Shown here: positions 29,404-39,154 of the stretch, piece by piece
Layout: every line of letters starts with the position of its first letter
How positions within the stretch are numbered: position 1 is the first letter of the stretch
Assembly: GCA_003480425.1 (NCBI GenBank)
Contig: QUJA01000002.1
Span: 138,374-202,373 of the forward strand
Reading direction: 5' to 3'
Source of the DNA: Firmicutes bacterium AM31-12AC
GTDB taxonomy: Bacteria > Bacillota > Clostridia > Lachnospirales > Lachnospiraceae
DNA: 64,000 nucleotides
Program-made: the position numbers and the translations under genes
The notes under the pieces: generated by a model
The model's input: only the letters and a program-made list of their open reading frames with translations
Told to the model about the DNA's origin: nothing
Database searches by the model: none

Positions 29404-29637
29404 ATGGAATTTGAAAAAATACAGAAAATCATTGCAGAAGAGATGAATTTAAATGTAGAAGATGTAAAACCGGAAAGCAGATTTGTTGAGGATCTGGCAG
29501 CAGATTCTTTGGATGTGATTCAGATTGTGTTGAAATTAGAAGAGGAATTTGATATTGAGATTCCGGATGATGCAGTAGAGCAGATTTCAACAGTGCAGGA
29601 TGCAGTAGATCAGATTAAAAGTAAAAAGAATGCATAA
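29404..29637 (+). CDS. acpP: Acyl carrier protein
   Basis: A 77-residue acidic four-helix protein. The phosphopantetheine attachment Ser is in EDLAADSLDVIQIVL (D-S-L motif), followed by LEEEFDIEIPDDA, the typical helix III region. It carries growing acyl chains in fatty-acid synthesis and donates them to PlsX, whose gene is immediately upstream. Confidence 0.95.
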   Translation: MEFEKIQKIIAEEMNLNVEDVKPESRFVEDLAADSLDVIQIVLKLEEEFDIEIPDDAVEQISTVQDAVDQIKSKKNA

Positions 29638-29656
29638 GTAATCAATACAAAGATAT

Positions 29657-29681
29657 AGAAAAGCCCGTAAGGGGCTTTTCT
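29657..29681 (+). terminator. Intrinsic terminator between acpP and rnc
   Basis: AGAAAAGCCC (29657-29666) pairs with GGGCTTTTCT (29672-29681). The T-run is part of the stem, so rnc may still be reached by read-through. Confidence 0.7.
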
Positions 29682-29724
29682 GCTTTATAAATAATGACCT
29701 TGAGGTTACAATAAGGAGAAATCA

Positions 29725-30411
29725 ATGGAAGATAAATTAAAAGAATTAGAGAAACGAATCGGTTATAAATTTCAGGATTTTTCTCTGTTAAAGCATGCTT
29801 TGATGCATAGCTCTTATACCAATGAAAAGCATTTGCCAAAATATCAGTGTAATGAAAGGCTGGAATTTTTGGGAGATGCTGTTTTGGAGCTGATATCCAG
29901 TGAGTTTTTATTTTTGGAAAATCCAAAGGAACCGGAAGGAAAACTGACAAAAACGAGAGCAAGTATGGTATGTGAGCCATCGCTGGCATTTTGTGCAAGA
30001 GATATTGAACTTGGAAGTTATCTCCTGCTTGGAAAAGGAGAAGAAGCGACAGGCGGCAGAACACGCGAATCTGTTACTTCAGATGCAATGGAAGCATTGA
30101 TTGGAGCTATTTATCTGGACGGTGGTTTTGCTAATGCAAAAGAGTTTATTCACAAATTTATTTTATCTGATTTAGAGAATAAAAAGCTCTTTTTTGATAG
30201 CAAGACTATTTTGCAGGAAATCGTACAGGCAGATATCAACAAGCCAATTACGTACCAGTTATTGAAAGAAGAAGGACCGGATCACAATAAGGCATTTTAT
30301 GTGGAAGTTTTTATCGGCGATGTGGATTATGGAACCGGAAAAGGACGTACAAAAAAAGCAGCGGAGCAGCAGGCCGCATATCAGGCAATTCTAGCGCTGA
30401 AAAAGAAATAA
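29725..30411 (+). CDS. rnc: Ribonuclease III
   Basis: A 228-residue double-strand-specific endoribonuclease for rRNA and mRNA processing. The catalytic signature CNERLEFLGDAVLELISSEF is at about residues 45-64, with SDAMEALIGAIYLDGGF supplying the second acidic cluster. The C-terminal double-stranded RNA-binding domain (about 155-228) ends GRTKKAAEQQAAYQAILALK. The order rnc-smc-ftsY is conserved in Firmicutes. Confidence 0.96.
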   Translation: MEDKLKELEKRIGYKFQDFSLLKHALMHSSYTNEKHLPKYQCNERLEFLGDAVLELISSEFLFLENPKEPEGKLTKTRASMVCEPSLAFCARDIELGSYLLLGKGEEATGGRTRESVTSDAMEALIGAIYLDGGFANAKEFIHKFILSDLENKKLFFDSKTILQEIVQADINKPITYQLLKEEGPDHNKAFYVEVFIGDVDYGTGKGRTKKAAEQQAAYQAILALKKK

Positions 30412-30426
30412 TGGAACAGGTGATAT

Positions 30427-33400
30427 ATGTATTTAAAAAGCATTGAAGTACAAGGGTTTAAGTCATTTGCGAACAAGATAAAATTTGATTTTCACGAAGG
30501 AATCACGGGGATTGTAGGACCGAACGGAAGTGGAAAAAGTAATGTCGCAGATGCAGTCAGATGGGTTTTAGGTGAACAGAGAGCAAAACAGCTTCGAGGC
30601 GGTTCGATGCAGGATGTAATTTTTTCAGGAACAGAGAATCGCAAACCGCTTAGTTATGCCTCAGTTGCAATTACGCTTAATAACGAAGACCATAAACTTC
30701 CGGTTGATTATGAAGAAGTTACAGTAACGAGAAAATTATATCGTTCTGGGGAGAGTGAATATCTAATTAATGGGGCATCGTGCCGATTGAAGGATATTAA
30801 TGAGATGTTCTATGATACAGGTATCGGTAAAGAAGGATACTCCATTATCGGACAGGGACAGATTGATAAGATATTGAGCGGTAAGCCGGAAGAACGTCGA
30901 GAACTGTTTGACGAAGCTGCCGGAATCGTAAAATTTAAACGTCGTAAGAATCTGTCATTAAAAAAACTGGAAGAGGAAAGAATGAATTTGACTCGTGTTA
31001 ATGATATTCTTTCCGAGCTTGAAAAGCAGATTGGACCATTGGAACGTCAGTCTCAGACTGCGAGAGAGTATTTGAAGAAAAAAGAAGCTCTGAAAACATT
31101 GGATATCAATATGTTCCTTCTGGAGACAGAACGGATTAAAGAACAATTGAGCCAGATTGAAGGACAGTTAAAAATTGCAGAGGAAGAACTGGAACAGGCT
31201 GAAGGCAATTACGAAAAAATGAAGTCGGAATACGAGTCTGTTGAAGAGCAGGTTGATATCATTGATGCAGCATTGGAAACGTCAAAAACACAATTAAATG
31301 AAACGAATTTATTGAAGCAGCAGCTTGAAGGTCAGATCAATGTTCTGAAGGAGCAAATCAATACAGTCCGTATGAATGATGAACACTATGAAAATCGTTT
31401 AAATACGATTTTCAAAGAAATTGAGTCCAGACAAGAACAAAAGGAAGCTCTGGAGAGTGAACGTCATAAGATTCGTCAGGAATTACAGCAAGAGTCTGTT
31501 CAAAACAACGATGCACAGCAGAAATTGACAGATATTCAGACAAAGATTGCCCGTGCGACAGATGAGATTGAGCAGCATAAACAGGAAATTATGGAGCTTT
31601 TGAATAATCGTGCATCTACAAAAGCACAGATTCAGCATTTTACAACAACAAAAAGCCAGATTACAACAAGAAGAGCTTCTTTGAATAAAGTAATTCTTGA
31701 GATTGCAAGTCAAGGGGCACAGAAGAATGCAGTACTTTCGGATTATGCAGAACAAAGAAAGAAGGTTCAAGCAGAGATAGCAGGCTATAATCATGCGATG
31801 CAAGAGCAGGAAGAGCAGATTTTAGCTTATCAAAATGAAATATCAAAAGTAGAGCGGGAATTACGTACAGAGCAGTCAAATTATCACAGAGAAGTTTCCA
31901 GGTTAGAATCATTAAAAAATATGACAGAGCGTTATGACGGATATGGCAACAGCATCAAGCGTGTGATGAACAATCGAGACCATGAGCCGGGATTGCTGGG
32001 TGTGGTAGCAGATATCGTCAAAGTAGATAAGGAATATGAGATCGCTGTTGAGACTGCACTTGGTGGAAGTATACAGAATATCGTAACAGATAATGAAGAA
32101 ACTGCAAAACGGATGATTCAATTTTTAAAGAAAAATAAATTTGGAAGAGCAACATTTCTCCCGTTAACAAGTATGCATGGAGGAAATGGAATCCGAAATG
32201 AAGAAGCTTTGAGAGAACCGGGTGTGATTGGCTTGGCAAATACGCTGGTCCATGTTGAGAAAAAATTCCAGATTCTTGCAGATCAGCTACTTGGAAAAAC
32301 AGTTGTGGTAGATCATATCGACCATGGAATTGCGATTGCGAAAAAATACAGACAGTCACTTCGACTTGTGACATTGGAAGGAGATTTAATCAATCCAGGC
32401 GGTTCTATGACTGGTGGTGCATTCAAAAATTCAAGTAATCTCTTAAGCAGACGTCGTGAGATTGAAGAATTTGAAAAACATGTTGTTGTGATAAAAGACA
32501 AGATTCAGGAAATCGAAGAATCGGTGGCTGGAATAAAACAGAAGCGTGCAGTATGTTATGAAAAGATTGATTCTTTGAAGCAGAATGTTCAGGAGGCATC
32601 TGTAGTTGAAAATACACTTAAGATGAATATGGAACAGGTGCAGGAAAATCAGAGAGAGCTATTCCAAAGACAACAGCGGTATCAGTCAGAATTAGGTGAT
32701 ATTGAAAAAGAACTGGAAGAAATTCGTGACAACGAGGAGTCTATACAGATGGAATTAGAGACATCTGAAAATCTGGAAAAAGAGTTGAATGAGAAGATTG
32801 ATATGATGCAGCAGACTTTAGAGTCCGATAAGGTAAAAGAAAGTGAACAGCAGCACCTTTCAGAAAAAGTGCATCTTAATTTTGCAGGCTTGGAGCAAAA
32901 AGAAGCATTTGTACAGGAAAATATCAATCGTATTCAGGAAGAGATAAAACAGTTTGAAGAGGAACTGGAAGAGTTGAAACTGAATAAAGGAAATGCAGTG
33001 GAAGAAATTCAGGCAAAAGAAGAAGAAATTTCAGATTTGCAGAGAACGATTGAAGAGTCAAAAGATTTATTTGAGGAAATTCAGAAAGAAATTGAAGAAA
33101 AAACAAAACAGAGAGAAGAACTGAGCAATAAAAATAAAAGCTTTTTGGAAAAAAGAGAAGCATTGTCAAAACACATGTCAGATCTTGACAAAGAATGTTT
33201 CCGTCTGAACAGTCGAAAAGAGTCGTATGAAGAGGCTTCTGATAAGCAGATTAATTATATGTGGGAAGAATATGAGCTGACATATAATCGTGCGCTGGAG
33301 CTTCGTGACGAGAATATGACAGATCTGGCTTATATGAAACAGGCAATCCAAGGGTTGAAGAATGAGATTAGAAATCTTGGAAATGTAAATGTCAATGCGA

Positions 33401-33999
33401 TTGAAGAATATAAGAGTGTGTCAGAGCGATATGAATTTTTGAAAACGCAGCATGATGATCTGGTAGAGGCAGAGGCATCTCTTGTAAAAATTATAGAGGA
33501 ACTTGATATAGCCATGAGACAACAGTTCCAAGAACAGTTCGCACGTATCAGAACAGAATTTGACAGTGTGTTTAAACAGCTTTTTGGAGGTGGAAAAGGT
33601 ACATTGGAGCTGATGGAAGATGAAGATGTACTTGAAGCCGGAATCCGAATCATTGCTCAGCCACCTGGAAAGAAATTACAGAATATGATGCAGTTATCAG
33701 GTGGAGAGAAAGCGTTGACTGCAATTTCCTTATTGTTTGCGATCCAGAATTTGAAGCCTTCACCGTTCTGTCTTCTGGATGAGATTGAGGCAGCACTTGA
33801 CGATAGCAACGTAGACCGATATGCACAATATTTACATAAGCTGACAAAACATACACAGTTTATTGTAATCACGCATCGACGAGGAACCATGGCGGCGGCA
33901 GACCGTCTGTATGGTATTACAATGCAGGAGAAAGGTATTTCTACATTGGTTTCTGTTGATTTGGTAGAGGAGCAGTTAGAAAAAGAAAGAAAAGCATAA
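30427..33999 (+). CDS. smc: Chromosome segregation protein SMC
   Basis: A 1190-residue SMC ATPase that organises and segregates the chromosome with ScpA and ScpB. Walker A is GIVGPNGSGKSN near residue 30. Two long coiled coils (about 170-490 and 670-1000) flank the hinge (about 510-630), which contains the glycine region GGSIQNIVTDN. The C-terminal head has the ABC signature LSGGEKALTAISLLFAI and Walker B PFCLLDEIEAALDDSNV. The length is full. The gene starts 15 bp after rnc. Confidence 0.97.
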   Translation: MYLKSIEVQGFKSFANKIKFDFHEGITGIVGPNGSGKSNVADAVRWVLGEQRAKQLRGGSMQDVIFSGTENRKPLSYASVAITLNNEDHKLPVDYEEVTVTRKLYRSGESEYLINGASCRLKDINEMFYDTGIGKEGYSIIGQGQIDKILSGKPEERRELFDEAAGIVKFKRRKNLSLKKLEEERMNLTRVNDILSELEKQIGPLERQSQTAREYLKKKEALKTLDINMFLLETERIKEQLSQIEGQLKIAEEELEQAEGNYEKMKSEYESVEEQVDIIDAALETSKTQLNETNLLKQQLEGQINVLKEQINTVRMNDEHYENRLNTIFKEIESRQEQKEALESERHKIRQELQQESVQNNDAQQKLTDIQTKIARATDEIEQHKQEIMELLNNRASTKAQIQHFTTTKSQITTRRASLNKVILEIASQGAQKNAVLSDYAEQRKKVQAEIAGYNHAMQEQEEQILAYQNEISKVERELRTEQSNYHREVSRLESLKNMTERYDGYGNSIKRVMNNRDHEPGLLGVVADIVKVDKEYEIAVETALGGSIQNIVTDNEETAKRMIQFLKKNKFGRATFLPLTSMHGGNGIRNEEALREPGVIGLANTLVHVEKKFQILADQLLGKTVVVDHIDHGIAIAKKYRQSLRLVTLEGDLINPGGSMTGGAFKNSSNLLSRRREIEEFEKHVVVIKDKIQEIEESVAGIKQKRAVCYEKIDSLKQNVQEASVVENTLKMNMEQVQENQRELFQRQQRYQSELGDIEKELEEIRDNEESIQMELETSENLEKELNEKIDMMQQTLESDKVKESEQQHLSEKVHLNFAGLEQKEAFVQENINRIQEEIKQFEEELEELKLNKGNAVEEIQAKEEEISDLQRTIEESKDLFEEIQKEIEEKTKQREELSNKNKSFLEKREALSKHMSDLDKECFRLNSRKESYEEASDKQINYMWEEYELTYNRALELRDENMTDLAYMKQAIQGLKNEIRNLGNVNVNAIEEYKSVSERYEFLKTQHDDLVEAEASLVKIIEELDIAMRQQFQEQFARIRTEFDSVFKQLFGGGKGTLELMEDEDVLEAGIRIIAQPPGKKLQNMMQLSGGEKALTAISLLFAIQNLKPSPFCLLDEIEAALDDSNVDRYAQYLHKLTKHTQFIVITHRRGTMAAADRLYGITMQEKGISTLVSVDLVEEQLEKERKA

Positions 34000-34036
34000 T
34001 TGCGGGCAGATAAGCAATTACAAAAGGAGAGAAAAA

Positions 34037-34993
34037 ATGGGAGAGAAAAAAGGCTTTTTTAGCAGACTGGTATCAGGTCTGACAAAAACAAGAGATAATA
34101 TTGTGTCCGGAATGGACAGTATTTTTCATGGTTTTTCTCATATTGATGATGATTTCTATGAGGAATTAGAAGAAACATTGATCATGGGAGACCTCGGTGT
34201 GCACACAACAATGGAGATTATAGAAGATCTCAAAGAGAAGGTAAAAGAACAGCATATCAAAGAACCTATCGAATGTAGAGAATTATTGATCGATAGCATA
34301 AAAAAACAGATGGATGTAGGCGAGACAGCTTATGAATTTGAAAACCGCCAGTCTGTAGTATTTGTGATCGGAGTCAATGGAGTAGGTAAAACTACGACGA
34401 TTGGAAAGCTGGCAGGAAAATTCCATGCACAAGGGAAGAAAGTAATCCTTGGTGCGGCAGATACATTCCGTGCTGCAGCAGGAGAACAGCTTAAGGAATG
34501 GGCAAATCGTGCACAGGTAGAGATGATTGGTGGACAGGAAGGGTCTGATCCGGCAGCAGTTGTCTATGATGCAGTAGCAGCGGCAAAAGCAAGAAAAGCA
34601 GATATTTTGCTCTGTGATACAGCAGGACGTCTTCATAACAAAAAGAATCTGATGGAAGAATTGAAAAAAATCAATCGCGTGATAGATAGAGAATACCCGG
34701 ATGCGTATCGTGAGACATTGGTTGTTCTGGATGCTACAACAGGGCAGAATGCATTAGCTCAGGCAAAAGAGTTTAATGAAGTTACAGATATTACAGGTGT
34801 TGTATTAACGAAGATGGACGGAACAGCAAAAGGCGGAATAGCAGTTGCAATCCAGTCAGAGCTTGGTATTCCGGTAAAATATATCGGCGTTGGTGAGTCG
34901 ATTGATGACCTGCAGAAATTTAATGCAGATGAATTTGTAAATGCATTATTTTATACAAATGACAAAAAAGAATATACAGAAGATGAAGAGTAA
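34037..34993 (+). CDS. ftsY: Signal recognition particle receptor FtsY
   Basis: A 318-residue SRP GTPase that docks SRP-ribosome complexes at the membrane. A short N-terminal amphipathic region (KGFFSRLVSGLTKTRDNI) replaces the long acidic domain of enterobacteria. The G domain has GVNGVGKTTTIGKLAG (G1), DTFRAAAGEQL (insertion box), DTAGRLHNKKNL (G3) and TKMDGTAKGGI (G4). It follows smc by 37 bp. Confidence 0.96.
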   Translation: MGEKKGFFSRLVSGLTKTRDNIVSGMDSIFHGFSHIDDDFYEELEETLIMGDLGVHTTMEIIEDLKEKVKEQHIKEPIECRELLIDSIKKQMDVGETAYEFENRQSVVFVIGVNGVGKTTTIGKLAGKFHAQGKKVILGAADTFRAAAGEQLKEWANRAQVEMIGGQEGSDPAAVVYDAVAAAKARKADILLCDTAGRLHNKKNLMEELKKINRVIDREYPDAYRETLVVLDATTGQNALAQAKEFNEVTDITGVVLTKMDGTAKGGIAVAIQSELGIPVKYIGVGESIDDLQKFNADEFVNALFYTNDKKEYTEDEE

Positions 34994-35037
34994 TAACGAA
35001 TAAACATACATTTTTTTGCATATTATATAAAAAATAA

Positions 35038-35078
35038 TTGACATCGAACTCGAGAGTTCTTATGATATAACATAAGAA
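35038..35078 (+). promoter_or_regulatory. Promoter of ilvA with two inverted repeats
   Basis: TTGACA (35038-35043), a 17-base spacer and TATGAT (35061-35066) make a strong sigma-A promoter. The spacer contains GAACTC-GA-GAGTTC (35046-35059). A second perfect repeat, TTCTTATG (35057-35064) and CATAAGAA (35071-35078), spans the -10. Both look like repressor sites. Confidence 0.65.
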
Positions 35079-35143
35079 ACGGATAAAGTTTTTTAGAAAA
35101 AGCTGAAATAGAAGTCAAAACACAAAGAAAAAAGGTGAGCAGG

Positions 35144-36364
35144 ATGAATGAATTAACATTAGAGAAGTTCGAGGAAGCAAGTGAAATAGTTACACGAGTT
35201 ACAAACCCGACAAAATTGATAAAGAGTGATTATTTAAGTCAGCAGACAGGGGCAAAGGTGTATTTAAAACCAGAAAATATGCAGCATACAGGAGCATACA
35301 AATTACGTGGAGCTTATTACAAGATCAGTACATTGTCAGAAGAAGAACGTGCAAAAGGTCTGATTACAGCATCTGCGGGAAACCATGCACAGGGAGTTGC
35401 ATATGCAGCAAAGGCATATGGATGTAAGGCGACGATTGTTATGCCTACAGTAACACCACTTATCAAGGTGAATCGTACAAAGAGCTATGGTGCGGAAGTA
35501 ATTCTTCACGGAGATGTATATGACGATGCATGTGAGTATGCATACAAACTTGCAGAAGAACATGGGTATACATTTGTGCATCCATTTGATGATCTGGACG
35601 TTGCAACCGGACAGGGAACAATTGCTATGGAGATTATTCAGGAACTGCCTACTGTAGATTATATTCTTGCACCGATCGGTGGAGGCGGATTGATCACAGG
35701 TGTATCTACACTTGCGAAGATGCTCAATCCAAAGATTAAAGTCATTGGTGTAGAACCAGCCGGAGCAGCAAGTATGACAGCAGCGTTAAAAGCCGGAGAA
35801 GTAGTAGAACTTGACAGTGCGAATACAATTGCAGATGGTACAGCAGTAAAAGCAGTAGGACATCAGAATCTGCCATATGTACGAGAGAATGTTGATGAAG
35901 TATTGCTGGTAGAAGATGATGAGTTAATTGGTGCATTTTTGGATATCGTAGAAAATCACAAGATGATCGTGGAAAATTCTGGTCTTTTGAGTGTCGCAGC
36001 ATTGAAACAGCTTGATTGCAAAGGCAAAAAGGTTGTATGTATCTTAAGTGGCGGTAACATGGATGTGATTACAATGTCATCTATAGTACAGCATGGATTG
36101 ATCCAGCGAGATCGTATTTTCTCAGTATCTGTATTACTTCCGGATAAGCCGGGTGAGTTGCAGAGAGTTGCATCTGTTATCGCAGAACAAAAAGGTAATA
36201 TTATCAAACTTGAGCACAATCAGTTTGTAAGTACAAATAGAAATGCGGCAGTAGAGCTTAGAATTACGATGGAAGCGTTTGGAACAGAGCATAAGCATAA
36301 GATACTTGCAGCACTTGAAGAAAATGGATTGAAACCAAAAACAATCAGTGCGAAATTGTATTAG
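35144..36364 (+). CDS. ilvA: Threonine ammonia-lyase
   Basis: A 406-residue PLP enzyme that converts threonine to 2-oxobutyrate. The PLP Lys lies in HTGAYKLRGAYYKI, the substrate loop is SAGNHAQGVAYAAK and the PLP phosphate loop is IGGGGLITGVST. ILSGGNMDVITM closes the catalytic domain and a single ACT-like domain ends the protein (DRIFSVSVLLPDKPGEL onward). One ACT domain and this length match the IlvA/TdcB group, where feedback by isoleucine or activation by other ligands varies. ATG 35144 with AAAGGTG upstream is preferred over a GTG 9 bp earlier. The gene is monocistronic between its own promoter and terminator. Confidence 0.93.
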   Translation: MNELTLEKFEEASEIVTRVTNPTKLIKSDYLSQQTGAKVYLKPENMQHTGAYKLRGAYYKISTLSEEERAKGLITASAGNHAQGVAYAAKAYGCKATIVMPTVTPLIKVNRTKSYGAEVILHGDVYDDACEYAYKLAEEHGYTFVHPFDDLDVATGQGTIAMEIIQELPTVDYILAPIGGGGLITGVSTLAKMLNPKIKVIGVEPAGAASMTAALKAGEVVELDSANTIADGTAVKAVGHQNLPYVRENVDEVLLVEDDELIGAFLDIVENHKMIVENSGLLSVAALKQLDCKGKKVVCILSGGNMDVITMSSIVQHGLIQRDRIFSVSVLLPDKPGELQRVASVIAEQKGNIIKLEHNQFVSTNRNAAVELRITMEAFGTEHKHKILAALEENGLKPKTISAKLY

Positions 36365-36374
36365 TGATAATAAA

Positions 36375-36420
36375 AAGCAAAAAAAGAAAAGGTCCGGAAA
36401 CCTTTTCTTTTTTTGCTTTT
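36375..36420. terminator. Bidirectional terminator between ilvA and prs
   Basis: The arm AAGCAAAAAAAGAAAAGGT (36375-36393) pairs with the mirrored arm to 36418 around a 6-base loop. The long A and T runs work in both directions. It overlaps the last codon of the prs reading frame by two bases. Confidence 0.85.
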
Positions 36421-37596
36421 ATCGTTTGATATTGTGTTTTTCTAATAAAGTATGGATTTTGTCTGTTGGATTCAGTACGTTGCCGATTGTAACATCATGA
36501 TTCAATGAATCAATGATCAATGCCAGGAATTTACTCATATCTGCAGTTACGAAATATGGCTTTTCGTTTACAATAGAAGGCAGATAAGTTAAGTTGGTTG
36601 TGATTACTTTGGTGATATATCCTTTTTCATAATAATCATCAAATTTATCAAATCCTTCTGTGAACAGACCAAATGTTGTACATACAAATACACGTCCGGC
36701 ACCACGTTCTTTTAATTTCTTTGCAACATCAAGCATACTTTCTCCGGAAGAAATCATATCGTCTACGATGATGACATCTTTTCCTGTCACATCGTCTCCC
36801 AAAAATTCGTGGGCAACGATTGGATTCTTACCATTTACAATAGTAGAGTAGTCACGACGTTTATAGAACATACCCATATCTACGCCAAGGACATTTGAAA
36901 AGTATACAGCACGATGCATAGCACCTCATCCGGGCTGATGATCATCAGATGTTCTTTGTCGACAATAAGATCAGGAACTGCTTTGAAAAGTGCTTTCATA
37001 AACTGATACGGAGGATCAAAACTATCGAATCCGCTCAAAGGAATCGCATTCTGTACTCGTGGGTCATGTGCATCAAAAGTGATGATGTTTTCAACACCCA
37101 TTGCAGTTAATTCTTCTAATGCAAGTGCACAGTCCAGAGATTCTCGCTTGGTACGTTTGTGCTGACGGCTTTCGTAAAGGAATGGCATGATAACGTTGAT
37201 ACGATGTGCCTTTCCGGTTGCGGCAGAGATGATACGTTTCAGATCCTGATAGTGATCATCTGGAGACATGTGATTGAGATGTCCATTTACAGAATAAGTC
37301 AGGCTGTAGTTGCAGACATCAGTCATGATAAACAGATCCGTTCCGCGGATGGTTTCTTTTAAAATACCTTTCGCTTCTCCGCTTCCGAAACGTGGACAAC
37401 TACAATCTACAAGATAGCTGTTTGATTTGTAATTTGCATAGAGTGGAGAGTTTGTGATCTCGTTAATGGTGTCCTTTCGAAAAGATACAAGATAGTCATT
37501 GACCTTCTGACCAAGGTCCTTACAGCTTTCCATTGCAACCAGTTTCATCGGTGCAGCAGGAAGTGTTTTTTCCAATGCTTCAATATTGTTTGACAT
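36419..37596 (-). pseudogene. prs: Ribose-phosphate pyrophosphokinase, split by a frameshift
   Basis: This PRPP synthetase would make 5-phosphoribosyl diphosphate from ribose 5-phosphate and ATP for purine, pyrimidine, His and Trp synthesis. The N-terminal part (36880-37596) has NVIMPFLYESRQHKRTKRES and ENIITFDAHDPRVQNA. The C-terminal part (36419-36919) has DDVTGKDVIIVDDMISSGES, the PRPP-binding loop. At LMIISPDE the frame goes astray. Restoring one G in the GG at 36924-36925 gives DEGAMHRAVYFSNVLG, joining both parts. It is of the long type, about 390 residues, and may not be the only prs gene. A read error is the simplest explanation. AGGAG precedes the start. Confidence 0.85.
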
Positions 37597-37790
37597 GATT
37601 TTCTCCTAAGTATTATTTTCGTGATTGTGCGGTGTATGAATACGTCATCATACACAGATACAATATCGTTATATCATTTTTTATATAGAAATTCAAGTGA
37701 CTCAACCTTATCTTTACTAAATTTGCGGATTATGTTAAAATAACATGGTATATTGCGGAAATTATGTCGATATGAAAGAGGTTTAATTAT

Positions 37791-39101
37791 ATGAAACATA
37801 AACATGTCATCAGCACAGTGCACCCTGGCAGTATTGCTGAAGAGATGGGAATCGAACCAGGGGATAGATTGTTGACGATGAATGGAAATGAAATCGAAGA
37901 CATTTTTGATTATCGCTATTACATGGAAGATGAGCTTGTTGTTCTGCTTATAGAGAAGGAAAATGGAGAACAATGGGAATTAGAGATTGAAAAAGAAGAA
38001 TTGGAAGATTTGGGAATGGATTTTGAACAGGGACTGATGGATGAATATCGTTCCTGTCATAATAAATGCATTTTCTGTTTTATCGATCAGATGCCTCCGG
38101 GAATGAGAGAGACACTTTATTTTAAAGATGATGATTCCAGACTCTCATTTTTGCAGGGGAATTATGTGACACTTACAAATATGAGCGAGCATGATATGCA
38201 AAGAATTGTGAAGTACCATCTGGAGCCAATCAATATTTCCTTTCAGACGACCAACCCGGAACTTAGATGCAGGATGCTGCACAATCGTTTTGCCGGAGAT
38301 GCTTTAAAGAAGGTTGATATTTTATATCAGGCAGGCATTGAGATGAATGGTCAGATTGTACTGTGTAAGGGCTTTAATGACGGAGAAGAGTTGGAGAGAA
38401 GTATTCGCGACCTGACAAAATACCTGCCATTTTTAAGAAGTGTTTCTGTCGTTCCGGTAGGACTTAGCAAATACCGTGATGGACTTGAGCCACTCGAACC
38501 ATTTACAAAGGAAGATGCGAATCAGGTGTTGGATATTATTTATAAATGGAGAGAGAAGGTTTATCCAGAATATGGAATTCATTTTATCCACGCCAGTGAT
38601 GAATGGTATATTCTTGCAGAGCGGGAGCTTCCGGATGAAGAACAATATGACGGATATCTTCAGCTTGAGAATGGAGTTGGAATGCTTCGACTGCTCCATG
38701 ATGAGTTCATGGAAGCACTGGAGAAAGAAGAAGGGGATGACAAAGAACGTGTGATGTCTATGGCAACGGGGCGTCTGGCTTATCCGTATCTGTTGCGTCT
38801 TGTACAGGCGATGAAGGACAAGTTCCCGAATGTTCATGTAAATGTTGTCCCAATCAGAAATGATTTCTTTGGTGAATTAATCACGGTGTCCGGACTGATT
38901 ACCGGACAGGATTTGATGAGCCAGATGAAAGTACAGATGCAGGGAGAACGATTATTGATCCCATGCAATATGCTGCGTATAGATGAGGATGTATTTTTGG
39001 ATGATTATACGACAGATGATGTAGAGAAAACTTTACAAGTAAAGTTGAATATTGTAAAATCAAGCGGACAAGATTTGCTTGATGCAATATTGGAAAAATA
39101 A
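37791..39101 (+). CDS. PDZ and radical SAM (DUF512) protein
   Basis: A 436-residue protein of the DUF512 family found next to der in many Firmicutes. An N-terminal PDZ-like domain (about residues 1-75; HPGSIAEEMGIEPGDRLLTM) is followed by a radical-SAM-type cluster C89-x3-C93-x2-C96 (SCHNKCIFCFIDQMP), a barrel region with NGQIVLCKGFNDGEEL and SVSVVPVGLSKYR, and the C-terminal DUF512 domain. The reaction is unknown. Conserved proximity to the ribosome-assembly GTPase Der suggests a link with translation or envelope synthesis, which is inference only. Confidence 0.88.
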   Translation: MKHKHVISTVHPGSIAEEMGIEPGDRLLTMNGNEIEDIFDYRYYMEDELVVLLIEKENGEQWELEIEKEELEDLGMDFEQGLMDEYRSCHNKCIFCFIDQMPPGMRETLYFKDDDSRLSFLQGNYVTLTNMSEHDMQRIVKYHLEPINISFQTTNPELRCRMLHNRFAGDALKKVDILYQAGIEMNGQIVLCKGFNDGEELERSIRDLTKYLPFLRSVSVVPVGLSKYRDGLEPLEPFTKEDANQVLDIIYKWREKVYPEYGIHFIHASDEWYILAERELPDEEQYDGYLQLENGVGMLRLLHDEFMEALEKEEGDDKERVMSMATGRLAYPYLLRLVQAMKDKFPNVHVNVVPIRNDFFGELITVSGLITGQDLMSQMKVQMQGERLLIPCNMLRIDEDVFLDDYTTDDVEKTLQVKLNIVKSSGQDLLDAILEK

Positions 39102-39154
39102 ACACATAAAAAAGTAACTGATAAATAGAGAATATAAGAAAGGTAGATACAAAG

